The notes: generated from the sequence alone by a model not told the origin. A stretch of DNA of 64,000 nucleotides from Aliiglaciecola lipolytica E3 (GCF_000314975.1 NZ_BAEN01000076.1:62001-126000); one strand, 5' to 3'; positions 48,530 through 56,711 are shown, counted from the stretch's first letter. A program made the numbers and translations.

Positions 48530-49629
48530 TGTTGTTTTGTTTAGCGCCCAATACACCAAAATTTGAAGTATTTCGATTGCTTAATGTAGAGCTTTTACAT
48601 TTTATCGAGCAATCTGTTATTACCAATGCCTTTGGGCGAGTACTTTTTACTCAAAGCGCTATTGGGGATGCCTGTTGGGCAAATACTCCGACTCGTGATA
48701 AATACGAGGTTTTATTCAACGCCTTGCAAGGGGCTGGACATCATCTAAAACAGCAATTATTTGAGGTGATGAGGGACAACCAAGATCTTCAAATATTCTT
48801 TGAAAATCCTCAAAGAAATCTGTTCGATTTTATGAGCGATTCTTGTCGAGAATCCCTGAAATCATTGTGTACTCACTTATATTGCGCAACCAAAGATTTA
48901 GTCCCTATTGTCATAGCATCTGGTGGTATAAACATCACAGATCACTTTAATGGATATCGAGCACAGCTAGTAAACGGCAACATCTGCAAAGCGTGCGGAA
49001 TGAAAGAGCTTGCACCATTTAGAGCTGCTGTAACTGACGGTGAACAGTGGCGTGCCGACTATGATCACCAGTTATGCAAATCGAAATATCCCATCTTTTC
49101 AGTACATCCAGATAATCTTATTCCACTTTGCGATGTTTGTAATCAGGATGCAAAAAAAGCAAAAGATTTGTTTAGGCACAAGAATGGCACAGATCGATTA
49201 GCGTTTTATCCCTTTACCGAAGATGCGCAGGGTTTAATTGAGATCGAAATTGAAAACTTACGTGACCCAGAACCTACCATAAACGTAAATTGGAACACGC
49301 AGGACGGAGTGTTACTGGACAAGCTTAATACGTGGGATGAAGTATACGAAATTCGAAGCCGTGTAGAAGGTCAATTTCGATCTCTTGAAGCAATCATAGA
49401 AGACGAGGTTCGCCCAAGAGATGCAGCCCACCTTGTAGGCAGAATACGCGATGAAGCACGACCTAGTACTGCTGATACTTTGAAACGAAAAGAGTGGAAG
49501 TTTTGGTATCAGAAATTATTTAGTCAGTTACAACAGATTGGAGTCCCTGATGTTGAAGCATTTTGGGCAAGGCAAGAGTTTACGCAAATCCAAGCCGAAA
49601 TCGGTGCCGATTTTATTTTAAATGGCTGA
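48529..49629 (+). CDS. HNH nuclease partner of the AAA ATPase (PtuB-like)
   Basis: A 366-residue protein with a treble-clef HNH core: zinc Cys153/Cys156 (ICKACG), Asp179-His180 in YDHQLCKSKYPIFSVHPDNL, Asn196, and Cys201/Cys204-Asn205 (PLCDVCNQDAKKAKD). It has a helical N-terminal extension of about 150 residues and a C-terminal region of 160, so it is longer than a minimal PtuB. The start overlaps the ATPase stop (TAATG). The pair looks like a Septu-type effector appended to a type I operon; no reverse transcriptase is nearby, which argues against a retron. Confidence 0.82.
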   Translation: MLFCLAPNTPKFEVFRLLNVELLHFIEQSVITNAFGRVLFTQSAIGDACWANTPTRDKYEVLFNALQGAGHHLKQQLFEVMRDNQDLQIFFENPQRNLFDFMSDSCRESLKSLCTHLYCATKDLVPIVIASGGINITDHFNGYRAQLVNGNICKACGMKELAPFRAAVTDGEQWRADYDHQLCKSKYPIFSVHPDNLIPLCDVCNQDAKKAKDLFRHKNGTDRLAFYPFTEDAQGLIEIEIENLRDPEPTINVNWNTQDGVLLDKLNTWDEVYEIRSRVEGQFRSLEAIIEDEVRPRDAAHLVGRIRDEARPSTADTLKRKEWKFWYQKLFSQLQQIGVPDVEAFWARQEFTQIQAEIGADFILNG

Positions 49630-49718
49630 TAAATATAGCTGTTTGCGGTATTGGTTTTAAGCCTAATTGTAGACTAAGCATGATTTATTGGAACAGTATT
49701 TGTTGCGACAATTAGTTT

Positions 49719-49757
49719 CCCTTTTCGGAAATAACAACTATAATTCCCTTTTAGGGA
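49719..49757. promoter_or_regulatory. Probable HigA operator upstream of higB
   Basis: TTTCCCTTTTCGGAAA and a second AATTCCCTTTTAGGGAA repeat the TTCCCTTTT half-site twice, about 24 bp apart, immediately before higB. Such paired repeats are expected for autoregulation by the antitoxin. Inference from position and symmetry. Confidence 0.55.
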
Positions 49758-49770
49758 ACTTCGAGGTTTA

Positions 49771-50055
49771 ATGAAAGTCTTAGGAAGAGACAAACTTTTA
49801 GAGTTTAGTCAAAAGCATGCGAATGTAAAAGCGGCGCTAGATGCTTGGTTCGATGAGGCAACAAAATCTGAGTGGAAAACGACTCAAGACATTAAAAATC
49901 GATATAGCAGCGCAGATTTTCTAGCAGGCAATAAAGTTATCTTTAATATCAAAGGTAATCATTATCGACTGGTTGTAAAAGTTAAATATAAAAATGGCAT
50001 TGCTGTTGTTGAGTGGGTTGGAACCCATGCGCAGTACGACAAGCAACGCTTTTAG
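49771..50055 (+). CDS. higB: HigB-type mRNA interferase toxin
   Basis: A 94-residue RelE-fold toxin of the HigB (PF09907-like) group: SEWKTTQDIKNRYSSADFLAGNKVIFNIKGNHYRLVV followed by VEWVGTHAQYDK, with the basic and His residues typical for ribosome-dependent mRNA cutting. It precedes its antitoxin by 9 bp, the toxin-first order of HigBA. A palindromic stretch around TTCCCTTTT...AAAAGGGAA (about 49719-49757) just upstream is a likely HigA operator. Confidence 0.9.
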   Translation: MKVLGRDKLLEFSQKHANVKAALDAWFDEATKSEWKTTQDIKNRYSSADFLAGNKVIFNIKGNHYRLVVKVKYKNGIAVVEWVGTHAQYDKQRF

Positions 50056-50064
50056 GAAGGGAAC

Positions 50065-51267
50065 ATGAAAAACATTAAGATAATTAAATCTAAACAAGAT
50101 CATGAACAAGCGTTAGCCCGACTTGTGAGTTTGATGGCTCTTGATCTTGAGCCTAACTCTCCTGAATCAGACGAACTAGAGGTTCTTGCTCTTTTAATTG
50201 AAAAGTATGAACAGGAAACGTTCCCAATTGATCCACCTGAACCTATTGAAGCTATAAAATTTCGGATGGAGCAACAGGGGTTAATTAAAAAAGACTTAAT
50301 TCCTTACATAGGGTCAGCACCTAAAGTTACCGAAGTACTAAATGGCACACGTAATCTTAGTCTAAATATGATCCGTAAATTGCATGAAGGACTGGGTATC
50401 TCATTAGATGTATTAATTAAAGAGCCTGCACATCAACAAGCGATATCTAGCGATGTCAATTGGGAAGCATTTCCTATTACCGACATGCGATCTCGTGGTT
50501 ATTTTGATGGTTTCAGTGGCTCCGCTAGAGAATTAAAGGAATATTGTGCTGAAACTTTAACTTCATTTATTTCATCCGTACCGAATGGTTTTAAGCTGGC
50601 ACCAGCATTGCTAAGAACTTCAGCACACTTGCGTACTAACGACAAAGAAACAGACCAATATGCTTTGTGGGCTTGGCAAATAAGAGTTCTGAAAAAAGCA
50701 CAAGACGTTACTTTTGCAACAAAATACGTGAAACATACTGTTGACCTAGCATGGATGCGAAAACTAGCGCAACTTTCATGGTCTGAACAAGGGCCTGTCT
50801 TAGCTAAAGAGTATCTCAACAAGCATGGGATCCACCTTATTATTGAACCTCACTTACCTAAGACTTATCTCGATGGTGCCGTGTGTTTAGCTCATAAAGG
50901 TAACCCAGTTGTAGCGCTGACACTCAGGCACGACAGGTTAGATAACTTTTGGTTTTCACTAATGCACGAACTAGCACATATCGCTTTGCATCTGGATAAA
51001 ACAGAACAATGGTTTCTGGATGATCTTGATGCTCAAGGTGGAGATCAAGTTGAACAAGAAGCAGATGCATTGGCTCAAGAAGCGTTAATTCCAAAAGAGA
51101 AGTGGAATGCCGATTCAATAAAAGATGCCACTAGCGTTCGACTTGCTTCTTCTGATATTGGGATATCACCATGTATTGTTGCAGGAAGAGCGAGATATGA
51201 ATCTGGTGACCATAAATTGTTTGGAAAACTGTTTAGAGAAAAGGTAAAGCATAATTTTCCTCTCTGA
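50065..51267 (+). CDS. HigA-type antitoxin fused to ImmA/IrrE metallopeptidase
   Basis: A 400-residue two-part protein. Residues 1-125 are a full HigA-like antitoxin with an XRE helix-turn-helix (IEAIKFRMEQQGLIKKDLIPYIGSAPKVTEVLNG...). Residues 150-400 are an ImmA/IrrE (DUF955) domain with the zinc-protease motif HELAH in LMHELAHIALHLD and a downstream acidic ligand in EQEADALAQEALIP. Ordinary HigA is about 100-130 residues. A self-contained protease could remove its own antitoxin or another regulator on a stress or phage signal. AGGGAA lies before the ATG. Confidence 0.87.
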   Translation: MKNIKIIKSKQDHEQALARLVSLMALDLEPNSPESDELEVLALLIEKYEQETFPIDPPEPIEAIKFRMEQQGLIKKDLIPYIGSAPKVTEVLNGTRNLSLNMIRKLHEGLGISLDVLIKEPAHQQAISSDVNWEAFPITDMRSRGYFDGFSGSARELKEYCAETLTSFISSVPNGFKLAPALLRTSAHLRTNDKETDQYALWAWQIRVLKKAQDVTFATKYVKHTVDLAWMRKLAQLSWSEQGPVLAKEYLNKHGIHLIIEPHLPKTYLDGAVCLAHKGNPVVALTLRHDRLDNFWFSLMHELAHIALHLDKTEQWFLDDLDAQGGDQVEQEADALAQEALIPKEKWNADSIKDATSVRLASSDIGISPCIVAGRARYESGDHKLFGKLFREKVKHNFPL

Positions 51268-51386
51268 GCTTAAAACCTTGCAGTTTAAAGCTCCTACGTT
51301 CAACTATTTTAGTTATGTAAATCCAGCGTAAACTTTAAAACCCACTATGATTTTTAGCCAACAAAATACACATACTTAGACAGTTC

Positions 51387-51617
51387 TTGGAAACAGAGCT
51401 TCGTCATCTAACCAAAGAGCAACTCAGAACCAACAGAGCTACTTTAAGAACCGATTTTTCTGTTTGTATCGATATCCTTAGGAACAATGGCATTGTAACT
51501 AAGGCAGTCGCAAAAGAAATTCACACTTTTAGAACAACTTTAAACCCACTATTGTACGAGTTGATGGAGGTGAATATTGAAGATGTTCGCAATACCGGAT
51601 CTAATATGATGGATTGA
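51387..51617 (+). CDS. Small hypothetical protein, last gene of the island
   Basis: A possible 76-residue protein starting at TTG, of no family I recognise. It is charged and mostly helical in appearance (TKEQLRTNRATLRTDFSVCI) with no membrane segment. Ribosome-site support is weak, but a good terminator follows 30 bp after the stop, consistent with a transcribed gene. It could be a small accessory protein or a chance frame. Confidence 0.4.
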   Translation: METELRHLTKEQLRTNRATLRTDFSVCIDILRNNGIVTKAVAKEIHTFRTTLNPLLYELMEVNIEDVRNTGSNMMD

Positions 51618-51647
51618 ATTTATAACCGCATGTAAAGCATAGGGGGG

Positions 51648-51669
51648 GCCGAGCAAATGCTCGGCTTTT
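51648..51669 (+). terminator. Terminator closing the island's cargo
   Basis: GCCGAGC and GCTCGGC arms around AAAT, followed by TTTTA, after a run of seven G. It would end the higBA transcript and the small ORF. Confidence 0.78.
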
Positions 51670-52028
51670 ATCCAATTCAATTGGTTACATTAGACAGATG
51701 ACACCTTTGGCTATTTCCCATGTTATACGCTTGGTGCGAAGTAAGCGGCGCAGTTTATAGCCATTCCGCAGACACTTCGATGTATGAAAGAAAATAGGAT
51801 ATGTGGTTTGAGAGGTTGAGCTTCACTGGCGCAGAAAGGGGCAGAAGCTAGTTACACCTGAATGACAATATTTGGCACTAAGCCGTTTGTCAGTTTTGTT
51901 CAAGCTATGTAAACACAAAATTCAGTTTAATCCATTATAGTCCACAAGACCTGTGAAAAATGGAGTAGGCTTTTTTTAGCGCTTTCAAACTTTATTTATA
52001 AATTAGCTATTTAAATGCCTACTAGGCT
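51670..52028. other. Gene-free distal part of the island
   Basis: Between the last terminator and the distal end I see no intact gene. On the minus strand a frame of about 45 codons (51685-51820), ending just outside a normal gene length and containing a basic stretch KLRRLLRTKRITWEIAK, may be a remnant; I cannot name its family. Spaced TnsB-like sites lie at 51981-51999 and perhaps 51922-51945. Confidence 0.45.
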
Positions 52029-52052
52029 TTCCAACATTATTTGAATACCACA
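51981..52052 (-). repeat. Element left-like end: terminal repeat and spaced TnsB-like sites
   Basis: On the minus strand the end reads TGTGGTATTCAAATAATG then TTGGAA, matching the glmS-side end in 23 of 24 positions (52029-52052). A second site, ATAAATAAAGTTTGAAAGC, lies 45 bp further in (51981-51999). The wide spacing contrasts with the 20-bp packing at the other end, as in Tn7 L versus R. Confidence 0.8.
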
Positions 52053-52059
52053 AGTAAGT
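52053..52059 (+). repeat. Target-site duplication, distal side
   Basis: AGTAAGT immediately after CCACA, identical to 38536-38542 beside glmS. Confidence 0.8.
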
Positions 52060-52120
52060 CATAAAAACGGATCTTTAGCAGATGTCGATTTGAATTAAAG
52101 GCGGAATTGTCTCTGACTTC

Positions 52121-52154
52121 AAAAAAAGCCTTAGCGTAAAAGCTAAGGTTTTTT
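52121..52154 (+). terminator. Displaced glmS terminator
   Basis: CCTTAGC and GCTAAGG arms with loop GTAAAA, preceded by seven A and followed by six T. With the 13.5-kb element removed it would lie about 95 bp after the glmS stop. No plus-strand gene now lies between the element end and this hairpin. A-run and T-run flanks would let it act in both directions, also serving the convergent sulfatase. Confidence 0.8.
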
Positions 52155-52297
52155 CGTTTGTAGTCCAGATGCTCTAAATGCATTTGCCGTTGAATAAACG
52201 TTTTTTGCATTTAATGAGTCGTTTGCCATGTTTGTATGGCGCTCTTTGATGGATCGCTGCCTCTACAAAGCCGATCTGGCTGTCGTTTGATGTTTGT

Positions 52298-54082
52298 TTA
52301 GCTTTCTCCTAGCCATTCAACATCAACAAAATAAGCACCTCCAACGAGTCCTTCACTGTCATACAGGTAGGTTTTGAGTTGGGTGGGGCCGGCGGGCAGG
52401 GTTAACTCAAAGGCAACCCCTTTATCTCCGGGGGTAACACGCTTTTCAACATTAAAACCAAAAATCTCTAGGCTCGCCTTTTCAGCAACAAGGTCTCGAT
52501 TTGCCTCTTTGGGGAATTGGCGAAGAGTTAATCTGTAATTGCCTGAGCGCTTAACTTCTATATGCCAGGGCCCAGTTACTTTTGGAAGTTTACTTATTTG
52601 CCTGAAATTCCAAGGGGGATTACCGGTCTCCATGTGCCAGTCCTGCGAACTGAGTACGCTATGGGGTTCAGTGACATTACCGATATCAATGCTAACGGGC
52701 GTTAACCTAGGAGAAACTCTGTCCCAAAAAGGTTGGTAGGCCGATTTTAGAGATTCAACCACTTCTGGGAACTGTGCTACCAGATTTTCGCGTTGTGCGG
52801 GATCTTTGGTGATATCAAATAATTCCGTCTTGCCTGTTCCGTCGGGGTCGAGCAACAAGCGCCAACGTTCGGTCATCACTACCGAAAAACGCTGAGGTTG
52901 AGGAGGCATTGCATTGGCGCGGGGGCCGCCATGATACTGAACAACTAAATGCTCTCTGTGCCAGTCCTTGTCATTCTCTTCAAGCAGGGGCTTTAGTGAT
53001 AAGCCATCAAGGTCGTAGCCTTCAGGAATTTCAATGCCGGCCAATTCAGCGAGGGTGGGTAACACGTCAATATGTGCTGATAACCTGTCGATCTCTCGAC
53101 CTCCAGCTAGACCTCCTGCGGGCCAATGTATAAAGAAGGGAACTCTGTGACCGCCATCGTATACGGATGATTTTTTGCCGCGCATGCCAGCGTTAAAGCC
53201 CAAAATGGCTTCTGAATTAAGCCCTTCAAAGCGGGCACCAGCAGAGGTGCCATTGTCCGTCATAAAGATTAATATGGTATTTTCGTCTAAACCAGTTTGT
53301 TCTAGGTGATCACGCAACAAACCCATATTGTGGTCGATGTTCGCGATCATGCCATAAAAATTGGCATTGTTTACATTTGGCTGGTTTTTGTATGGAGCTG
53401 CCCATTCTTCGGGGACAAAATACGGGCCATGCGGTGCGTTTAATGGAAGATATAGCAAAAAGGGGCTGCTTTTATTTTTATCAATAAACTTTATGGCCTC
53501 TTCGAACCAAATATCGGTCACATACCCTTCAAATTTTTCAAAAACCCCATTGCGCTCGTATGTGTCATCGAAATAGTCGTTACCCCAGTAATCTGGCGCT
53601 TGCCCTACGCCGCCAGCTCGATGCCAAACAACATCGTCAAAACCGCGATCTTGCGGTCGATGAGGTGCATTGTCGCCAAGATGCCACTTGCCTACCATAC
53701 CGGTCACGTATCCTGCATCTGAAAACAAATTGGCAATTGTTTTTTGATCTCTATGCATCATTGTTCGACCAGAACTTGTTCTGAATGCGCCGGTGTAGCC
53801 GGCGTAGTTACCAGTCATCAACGCAGCACGAGTTGGCGTGCAAAATGAGCTGACATGAAAATCGGTAAAACGCACAGATTCCTTGGCAAGTCGATCCAGG
53901 TTAGGCGTTTTTAAGATGGGGTTGCCATGAAAGCCTAAATCGCCATAGCCCTGATCGTCGGTCATCACGATAATAATATTTGGCGCTTTAGTCTGTGTAA
54001 GTGGTTCCACCTTTGATGTGCAGGCTACGAGTGTCGATAAGGTTAGTAGAACAATGATTAAAGTTTTGGTGTAAGTTTGCAT
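52298..54082 (-). CDS. Lipoprotein arylsulfatase-like sulfatase (S1 family)
   Basis: A 594-residue formylglycine sulfatase with the complete motif CTPTR (81-85) in SSFCTPTRAALMTGNY, metal ligands in NIIIVMTDDQGYGDLG, GKWHLGD and MTDNGT. A lipobox LVAC puts the lipid-bearing Cys at 21. The C-terminal 130 residues form an extra beta-rich domain with TGPWHIEVKRSGNYRLTLRQFP, resembling a carbohydrate-binding module. Unlike the 24.8-kb sulfatase, its active-site consensus is canonical. Likely acts on sulfated algal glycans. Confidence 0.92.
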   Translation of the reverse strand: MQTYTKTLIIVLLTLSTLVACTSKVEPLTQTKAPNIIIVMTDDQGYGDLGFHGNPILKTPNLDRLAKESVRFTDFHVSSFCTPTRAALMTGNYAGYTGAFRTSSGRTMMHRDQKTIANLFSDAGYVTGMVGKWHLGDNAPHRPQDRGFDDVVWHRAGGVGQAPDYWGNDYFDDTYERNGVFEKFEGYVTDIWFEEAIKFIDKNKSSPFLLYLPLNAPHGPYFVPEEWAAPYKNQPNVNNANFYGMIANIDHNMGLLRDHLEQTGLDENTILIFMTDNGTSAGARFEGLNSEAILGFNAGMRGKKSSVYDGGHRVPFFIHWPAGGLAGGREIDRLSAHIDVLPTLAELAGIEIPEGYDLDGLSLKPLLEENDKDWHREHLVVQYHGGPRANAMPPQPQRFSVVMTERWRLLLDPDGTGKTELFDITKDPAQRENLVAQFPEVVESLKSAYQPFWDRVSPRLTPVSIDIGNVTEPHSVLSSQDWHMETGNPPWNFRQISKLPKVTGPWHIEVKRSGNYRLTLRQFPKEANRDLVAEKASLEIFGFNVEKRVTPGDKGVAFELTLPAGPTQLKTYLYDSEGLVGGAYFVDVEWLGES

Positions 54083-54508
54083 ATAATATAACTCACTTAA
54101 TTTATCATGTGTTGTTTTGATAGAATGTGCTCCCTAGTACCTATTAGTCTGAAAATTATCAAGTCCTCACAGATCGGAGTATTCCGAAATAGCTTAGGGT
54201 TGATGGACGTGTAGGCTAGAAAATTCAGGTTCAATTTGGTGTTCATGCTGTGTCGTCTATATCGAATATTAGGAGCATAATACACCGGCCCGAGCTATAC
54301 AAGAGGAAGGGTTATTGGGATTGTCTGCTTAACCTCAGCGCTAGACTATTGGTTTGTTTCAATGATTTGTATATACAAAATTACAGATGGCTGCGGAGGG
54401 GATCTCCGCAGCTAAGGCGCTACTTGAACATCACGATGAGTCGATCCATTGCAAGGCGTAGCTCTTATATACTTTTACAAGCGTTAATCATATAGCCTTC
54501 TTTTGCTT
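54083..54508. other. Gene-free spacer upstream of sulfatase
   Basis: A 426-bp stretch between two minus-strand genes holding the sulfatase promoter. A nine-base perfect hairpin, GCTGCGGAG and CTCCGCAGC around GGGAT (54390-54412), has no T run. Short frames on both strands lack start signals and family features, so I call no gene here. Confidence 0.5.
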
Positions 54509-55948
54509 TTAATTGCTGAACTTTTTCACTACCAGTCGTACTTGTGCAAAATCAAAAGCTTGATTGCGGGGTAGAAGCAGCAAAAGTATTGAAATAACAA
54601 TGGGAATTAAAGTTGCCAGAATAAATGACTCAAACAAATGCTGAATTGGTTCACCCGGCATCGGGAAAAAATAGAAGCCTGCTACTAAGCCTCCAATGAT
54701 ACTTAACCAAGCTTGATAATGTTGATATTGGCTATTGTAGAAGCCATAAAAAACAGGGAAAGCCGCCGCACAACATAATAAGTCAGCTAACAAGAATAAG
54801 TATAAAATGCTGTATCCTTGTGAAGCTATGAGTAAAGCTACAATTGACACAGCGACAAGTAAGCAGCGCGAAATCACTAGCAATTTATGCTGTTTGACTG
54901 TGGGTAAAATCCGATGCAGATCAACGATAAATAGGCTCTGTAAACCGCTTATAGTTGAGTCTGCACTACTCATGATTAGCGCAAGGCCAAAAAAAATCAT
55001 TCCGATTAATAGCCAGTATGGTGCCTCATTTAAAACGACGCTGAATAAAGCCGTTGAGCCTGATCCCGGTAGCGATAACCCTACAAATGCTAATCCAAAA
55101 AGCCCTAAGGCGAACACAATGGGAAAGCTCACAAGACCACTAACAATAAAACCATTGCGAATTGCTTTATTGTCTTTCGCTGCGAAAACGCGTTGCCAGG
55201 TACCTTGATAAAACAAACCTGTTAGGCATACCGCTAAAAAGAAGGTTATACCGGTTTGCATACCATCAGTATCAAATGGGTTGAGCAGGTGAGGAGCTTG
55301 TTCTTGTAGACCTTTGATCGTTGGCGTAAAACCGCCGGTGGCTTGCCAACCTATAATCAAAATCAACAAAATAAACGGTAAAATAACCAGCATTTGAATG
55401 CGGTCGGTAAAAATGGTGACTTTCAGACCGCCATATAACGCGTAAAGCAAGGTACATAACATCACGATTGAAGCTGTTACCCACAATGGCACAGGAGCCA
55501 ATATCGCAACCATCTGCGCTATGCCGGTTAACCCAGCTGTTAAGCCAATAAAGAGATAAAACAGCATGATAAACAGCACAAATATGTACACGCTAACGCC
55601 ATAACGAGCATAGACAAATTCGGTTAGAGTATGACCATTAGGCATTATTTGTCGAATTCGAGAGCCTAATGGGATCATAAGTAGACTTGGCAGTAATGAT
55701 CCTAGCGCGTAGCCCAGAATCGTTCCTATTCCTCCCCATGTGGCTGATTCTGCAGGCCCAAATAAAATCCAGGTGCCCATATTGGTAGCTAATAGGGTAT
55801 AAAACGTGGCCTTACTCGTTTGGCTATTGCGTGCCACGATAACGTCCTCTAGACCGTCCTGACTTCGATATGCAAACCAAAAGCCGGCAAACGCAAACAG
55901 CGCAGCAAAGAAAACGAGCCAAATTAGAGCGGATGAAAAGGTGATCAT
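54509..55948 (-). CDS. SSS-family symporter at the end of the thiamin operon (ThiV-like candidate)
   Basis: A sodium/solute symporter with about 13 helices: NMGTWILFGPAESATWGG, MPNGHTLTEFVYARYG, YALYGGLKVTIFTDRIQM and SADSTISGLQSLFIVDL are family-typical. I set the start at 55948, 7 bp after tenA; the longer frame to 56083 would overlap tenA. Being last in a TPP-controlled operon and next to tenA suggests uptake of thiamin or a pyrimidine precursor such as HMP or formylaminopyrimidine. A predicted SSS transporter called ThiV is known from comparative genomics of thiamin operons. Substrate is inferred. Confidence 0.85.
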   Translation of the reverse strand: MITFSSALIWLVFFAALFAFAGFWFAYRSQDGLEDVIVARNSQTSKATFYTLLATNMGTWILFGPAESATWGGIGTILGYALGSLLPSLLMIPLGSRIRQIMPNGHTLTEFVYARYGVSVYIFVLFIMLFYLFIGLTAGLTGIAQMVAILAPVPLWVTASIVMLCTLLYALYGGLKVTIFTDRIQMLVILPFILLILIIGWQATGGFTPTIKGLQEQAPHLLNPFDTDGMQTGITFFLAVCLTGLFYQGTWQRVFAAKDNKAIRNGFIVSGLVSFPIVFALGLFGLAFVGLSLPGSGSTALFSVVLNEAPYWLLIGMIFFGLALIMSSADSTISGLQSLFIVDLHRILPTVKQHKLLVISRCLLVAVSIVALLIASQGYSILYLFLLADLLCCAAAFPVFYGFYNSQYQHYQAWLSIIGGLVAGFYFFPMPGEPIQHLFESFILATLIPIVISILLLLLPRNQAFDFAQVRLVVKKFSN

Positions 55949-55955
55949 ACTTTGC

Positions 55956-56657
55956 CTATTGCTTCCCAGCTCGTAAACCCATACCCCAAAAATTGGCTTC
56001 CAGTTCTGCTGCTTTGGTAAAACGAGCTTGCATTTTATGCCAACGCGGACTGTTTTGAGGTGTGTCGCCAACTCGGCTAGCAATTGCTAAATCCAGCAAC
56101 TTTCCTACCTTAATACACACATTCTGAAAATCATCACCTGAGTAGGTCTTTATCCATTTTTCGTATGGATGTCCTGAATAAACGTTATCTTTTAAGCGAA
56201 GACCTATTTCACCATAGCCGAATGCGCAAGGAGCAAGCGCTAAAAGTAAGTCTAAGAAGTCTCCCTGTAAGCCAGCATCAAGTACGTAGCGGGTATAAGC
56301 AATGGTTTCTAATTCTTCGGTTGCGGTATACAAGGACGACTCTTCAATACCTTGCGCGGCGCAAGTTTGAATATGTAGAGAAAACTCTTTATTAATTAAT
56401 GAGTCCACGGTGGCAGCACATAATCGCATTTCTTCAATAGACTCAGCTTTCACTACACCTAAAGCCCATGCACGGGCATAATGAACAAGATATACATAAT
56501 CCTGCACCATATAATGTAAAAAAGAAGCTTGTGGCAATGTGCCATTGCCCAATGACTTTACAAAATCGTGTTCTATGTATTCTTCCCATTGCACTTCACA
56601 TCCTGCGCGTAACAGTGCGAATGTTTTACCGTAATTGGGTATTTCCTTTGTCATCAT
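55956..56657 (-). CDS. tenA: TenA aminopyrimidine aminohydrolase (thiaminase II family)
   Basis: A 233-residue helical TenA protein. The catalytic Cys144 lies in LLALAPCAFGYGEIG; QDYVYLVHYARAWALG and the C-terminal acidic position near AAELEANFW are typical. TenA converts aminomethyl-pyrimidine breakdown products of thiamin to HMP for salvage. It lies between thiF and the symporter in the thi operon. With no thiC in this operon, salvage may be an important pyrimidine source. Confidence 0.93.
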   Translation of the reverse strand: MMTKEIPNYGKTFALLRAGCEVQWEEYIEHDFVKSLGNGTLPQASFLHYMVQDYVYLVHYARAWALGVVKAESIEEMRLCAATVDSLINKEFSLHIQTCAAQGIEESSLYTATEELETIAYTRYVLDAGLQGDFLDLLLALAPCAFGYGEIGLRLKDNVYSGHPYEKWIKTYSGDDFQNVCIKVGKLLDLAIASRVGDTPQNSPRWHKMQARFTKAAELEANFWGMGLRAGKQ

Positions 56658-56711
56658 TGCTTCCTTTTGTCAGTTTTTTGAAGATAGGTTAAGTTTGTTG
56701 TTCGGTAATGA

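Larger units (their letters stand above)
38543..52052 (+). mobile_element. Cargo-only Tn7-like defence island in the attTn7 site (13,510 bp)
   Basis: The ends are inverted repeats of 24 bp with one mismatch, beginning TGTGGTTTTCAAATAATG at 38543 and TGTGGTATTCAAATAATG (minus strand) at 52052. A perfect AGTAAGT flanks both sides. The insertion lies 26 bp after the glmS stop, matching Tn7 geometry. Close-packed repeats at the glmS end and spaced ones at the far end correspond to Tn7 R and L ends, in the right orientation. Cargo: hsdR, fic, hsdM, hsdS, AAA ATPase, HNH nuclease, higB, higA-immA and a small ORF. I find no tnsA-E, DDE transposase or recombinase gene inside, so mobility would require proteins supplied in trans. 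Confidence 0.85.

Noticed and set aside
46814-49629. PARIS, OLD/Gabija or retron system
   Set aside because: The ATPase has no Toprim domain and its partner is HNH, not Toprim or a UvrD helicase; no reverse transcriptase or msr-msd-like RNA was seen.
38797-51617. BREX or DISARM island
   Set aside because: No pglZ, brxC, or drmA/drmB-like gene; the HsdR-HsdM-HsdS set is plain type I.
51951-51955. Alternative CCACA terminus of the Tn7-like element
   Set aside because: It lacks the TTCCAACATTATTTGAA extension and the AGTAAGT flank that the 52048-52052 terminus has.
54390-54412. Terminator upstream of the 52298-54082 sulfatase
   Set aside because: The nine-base hairpin has no T run on either strand and does not follow a gene end at a suitable distance.
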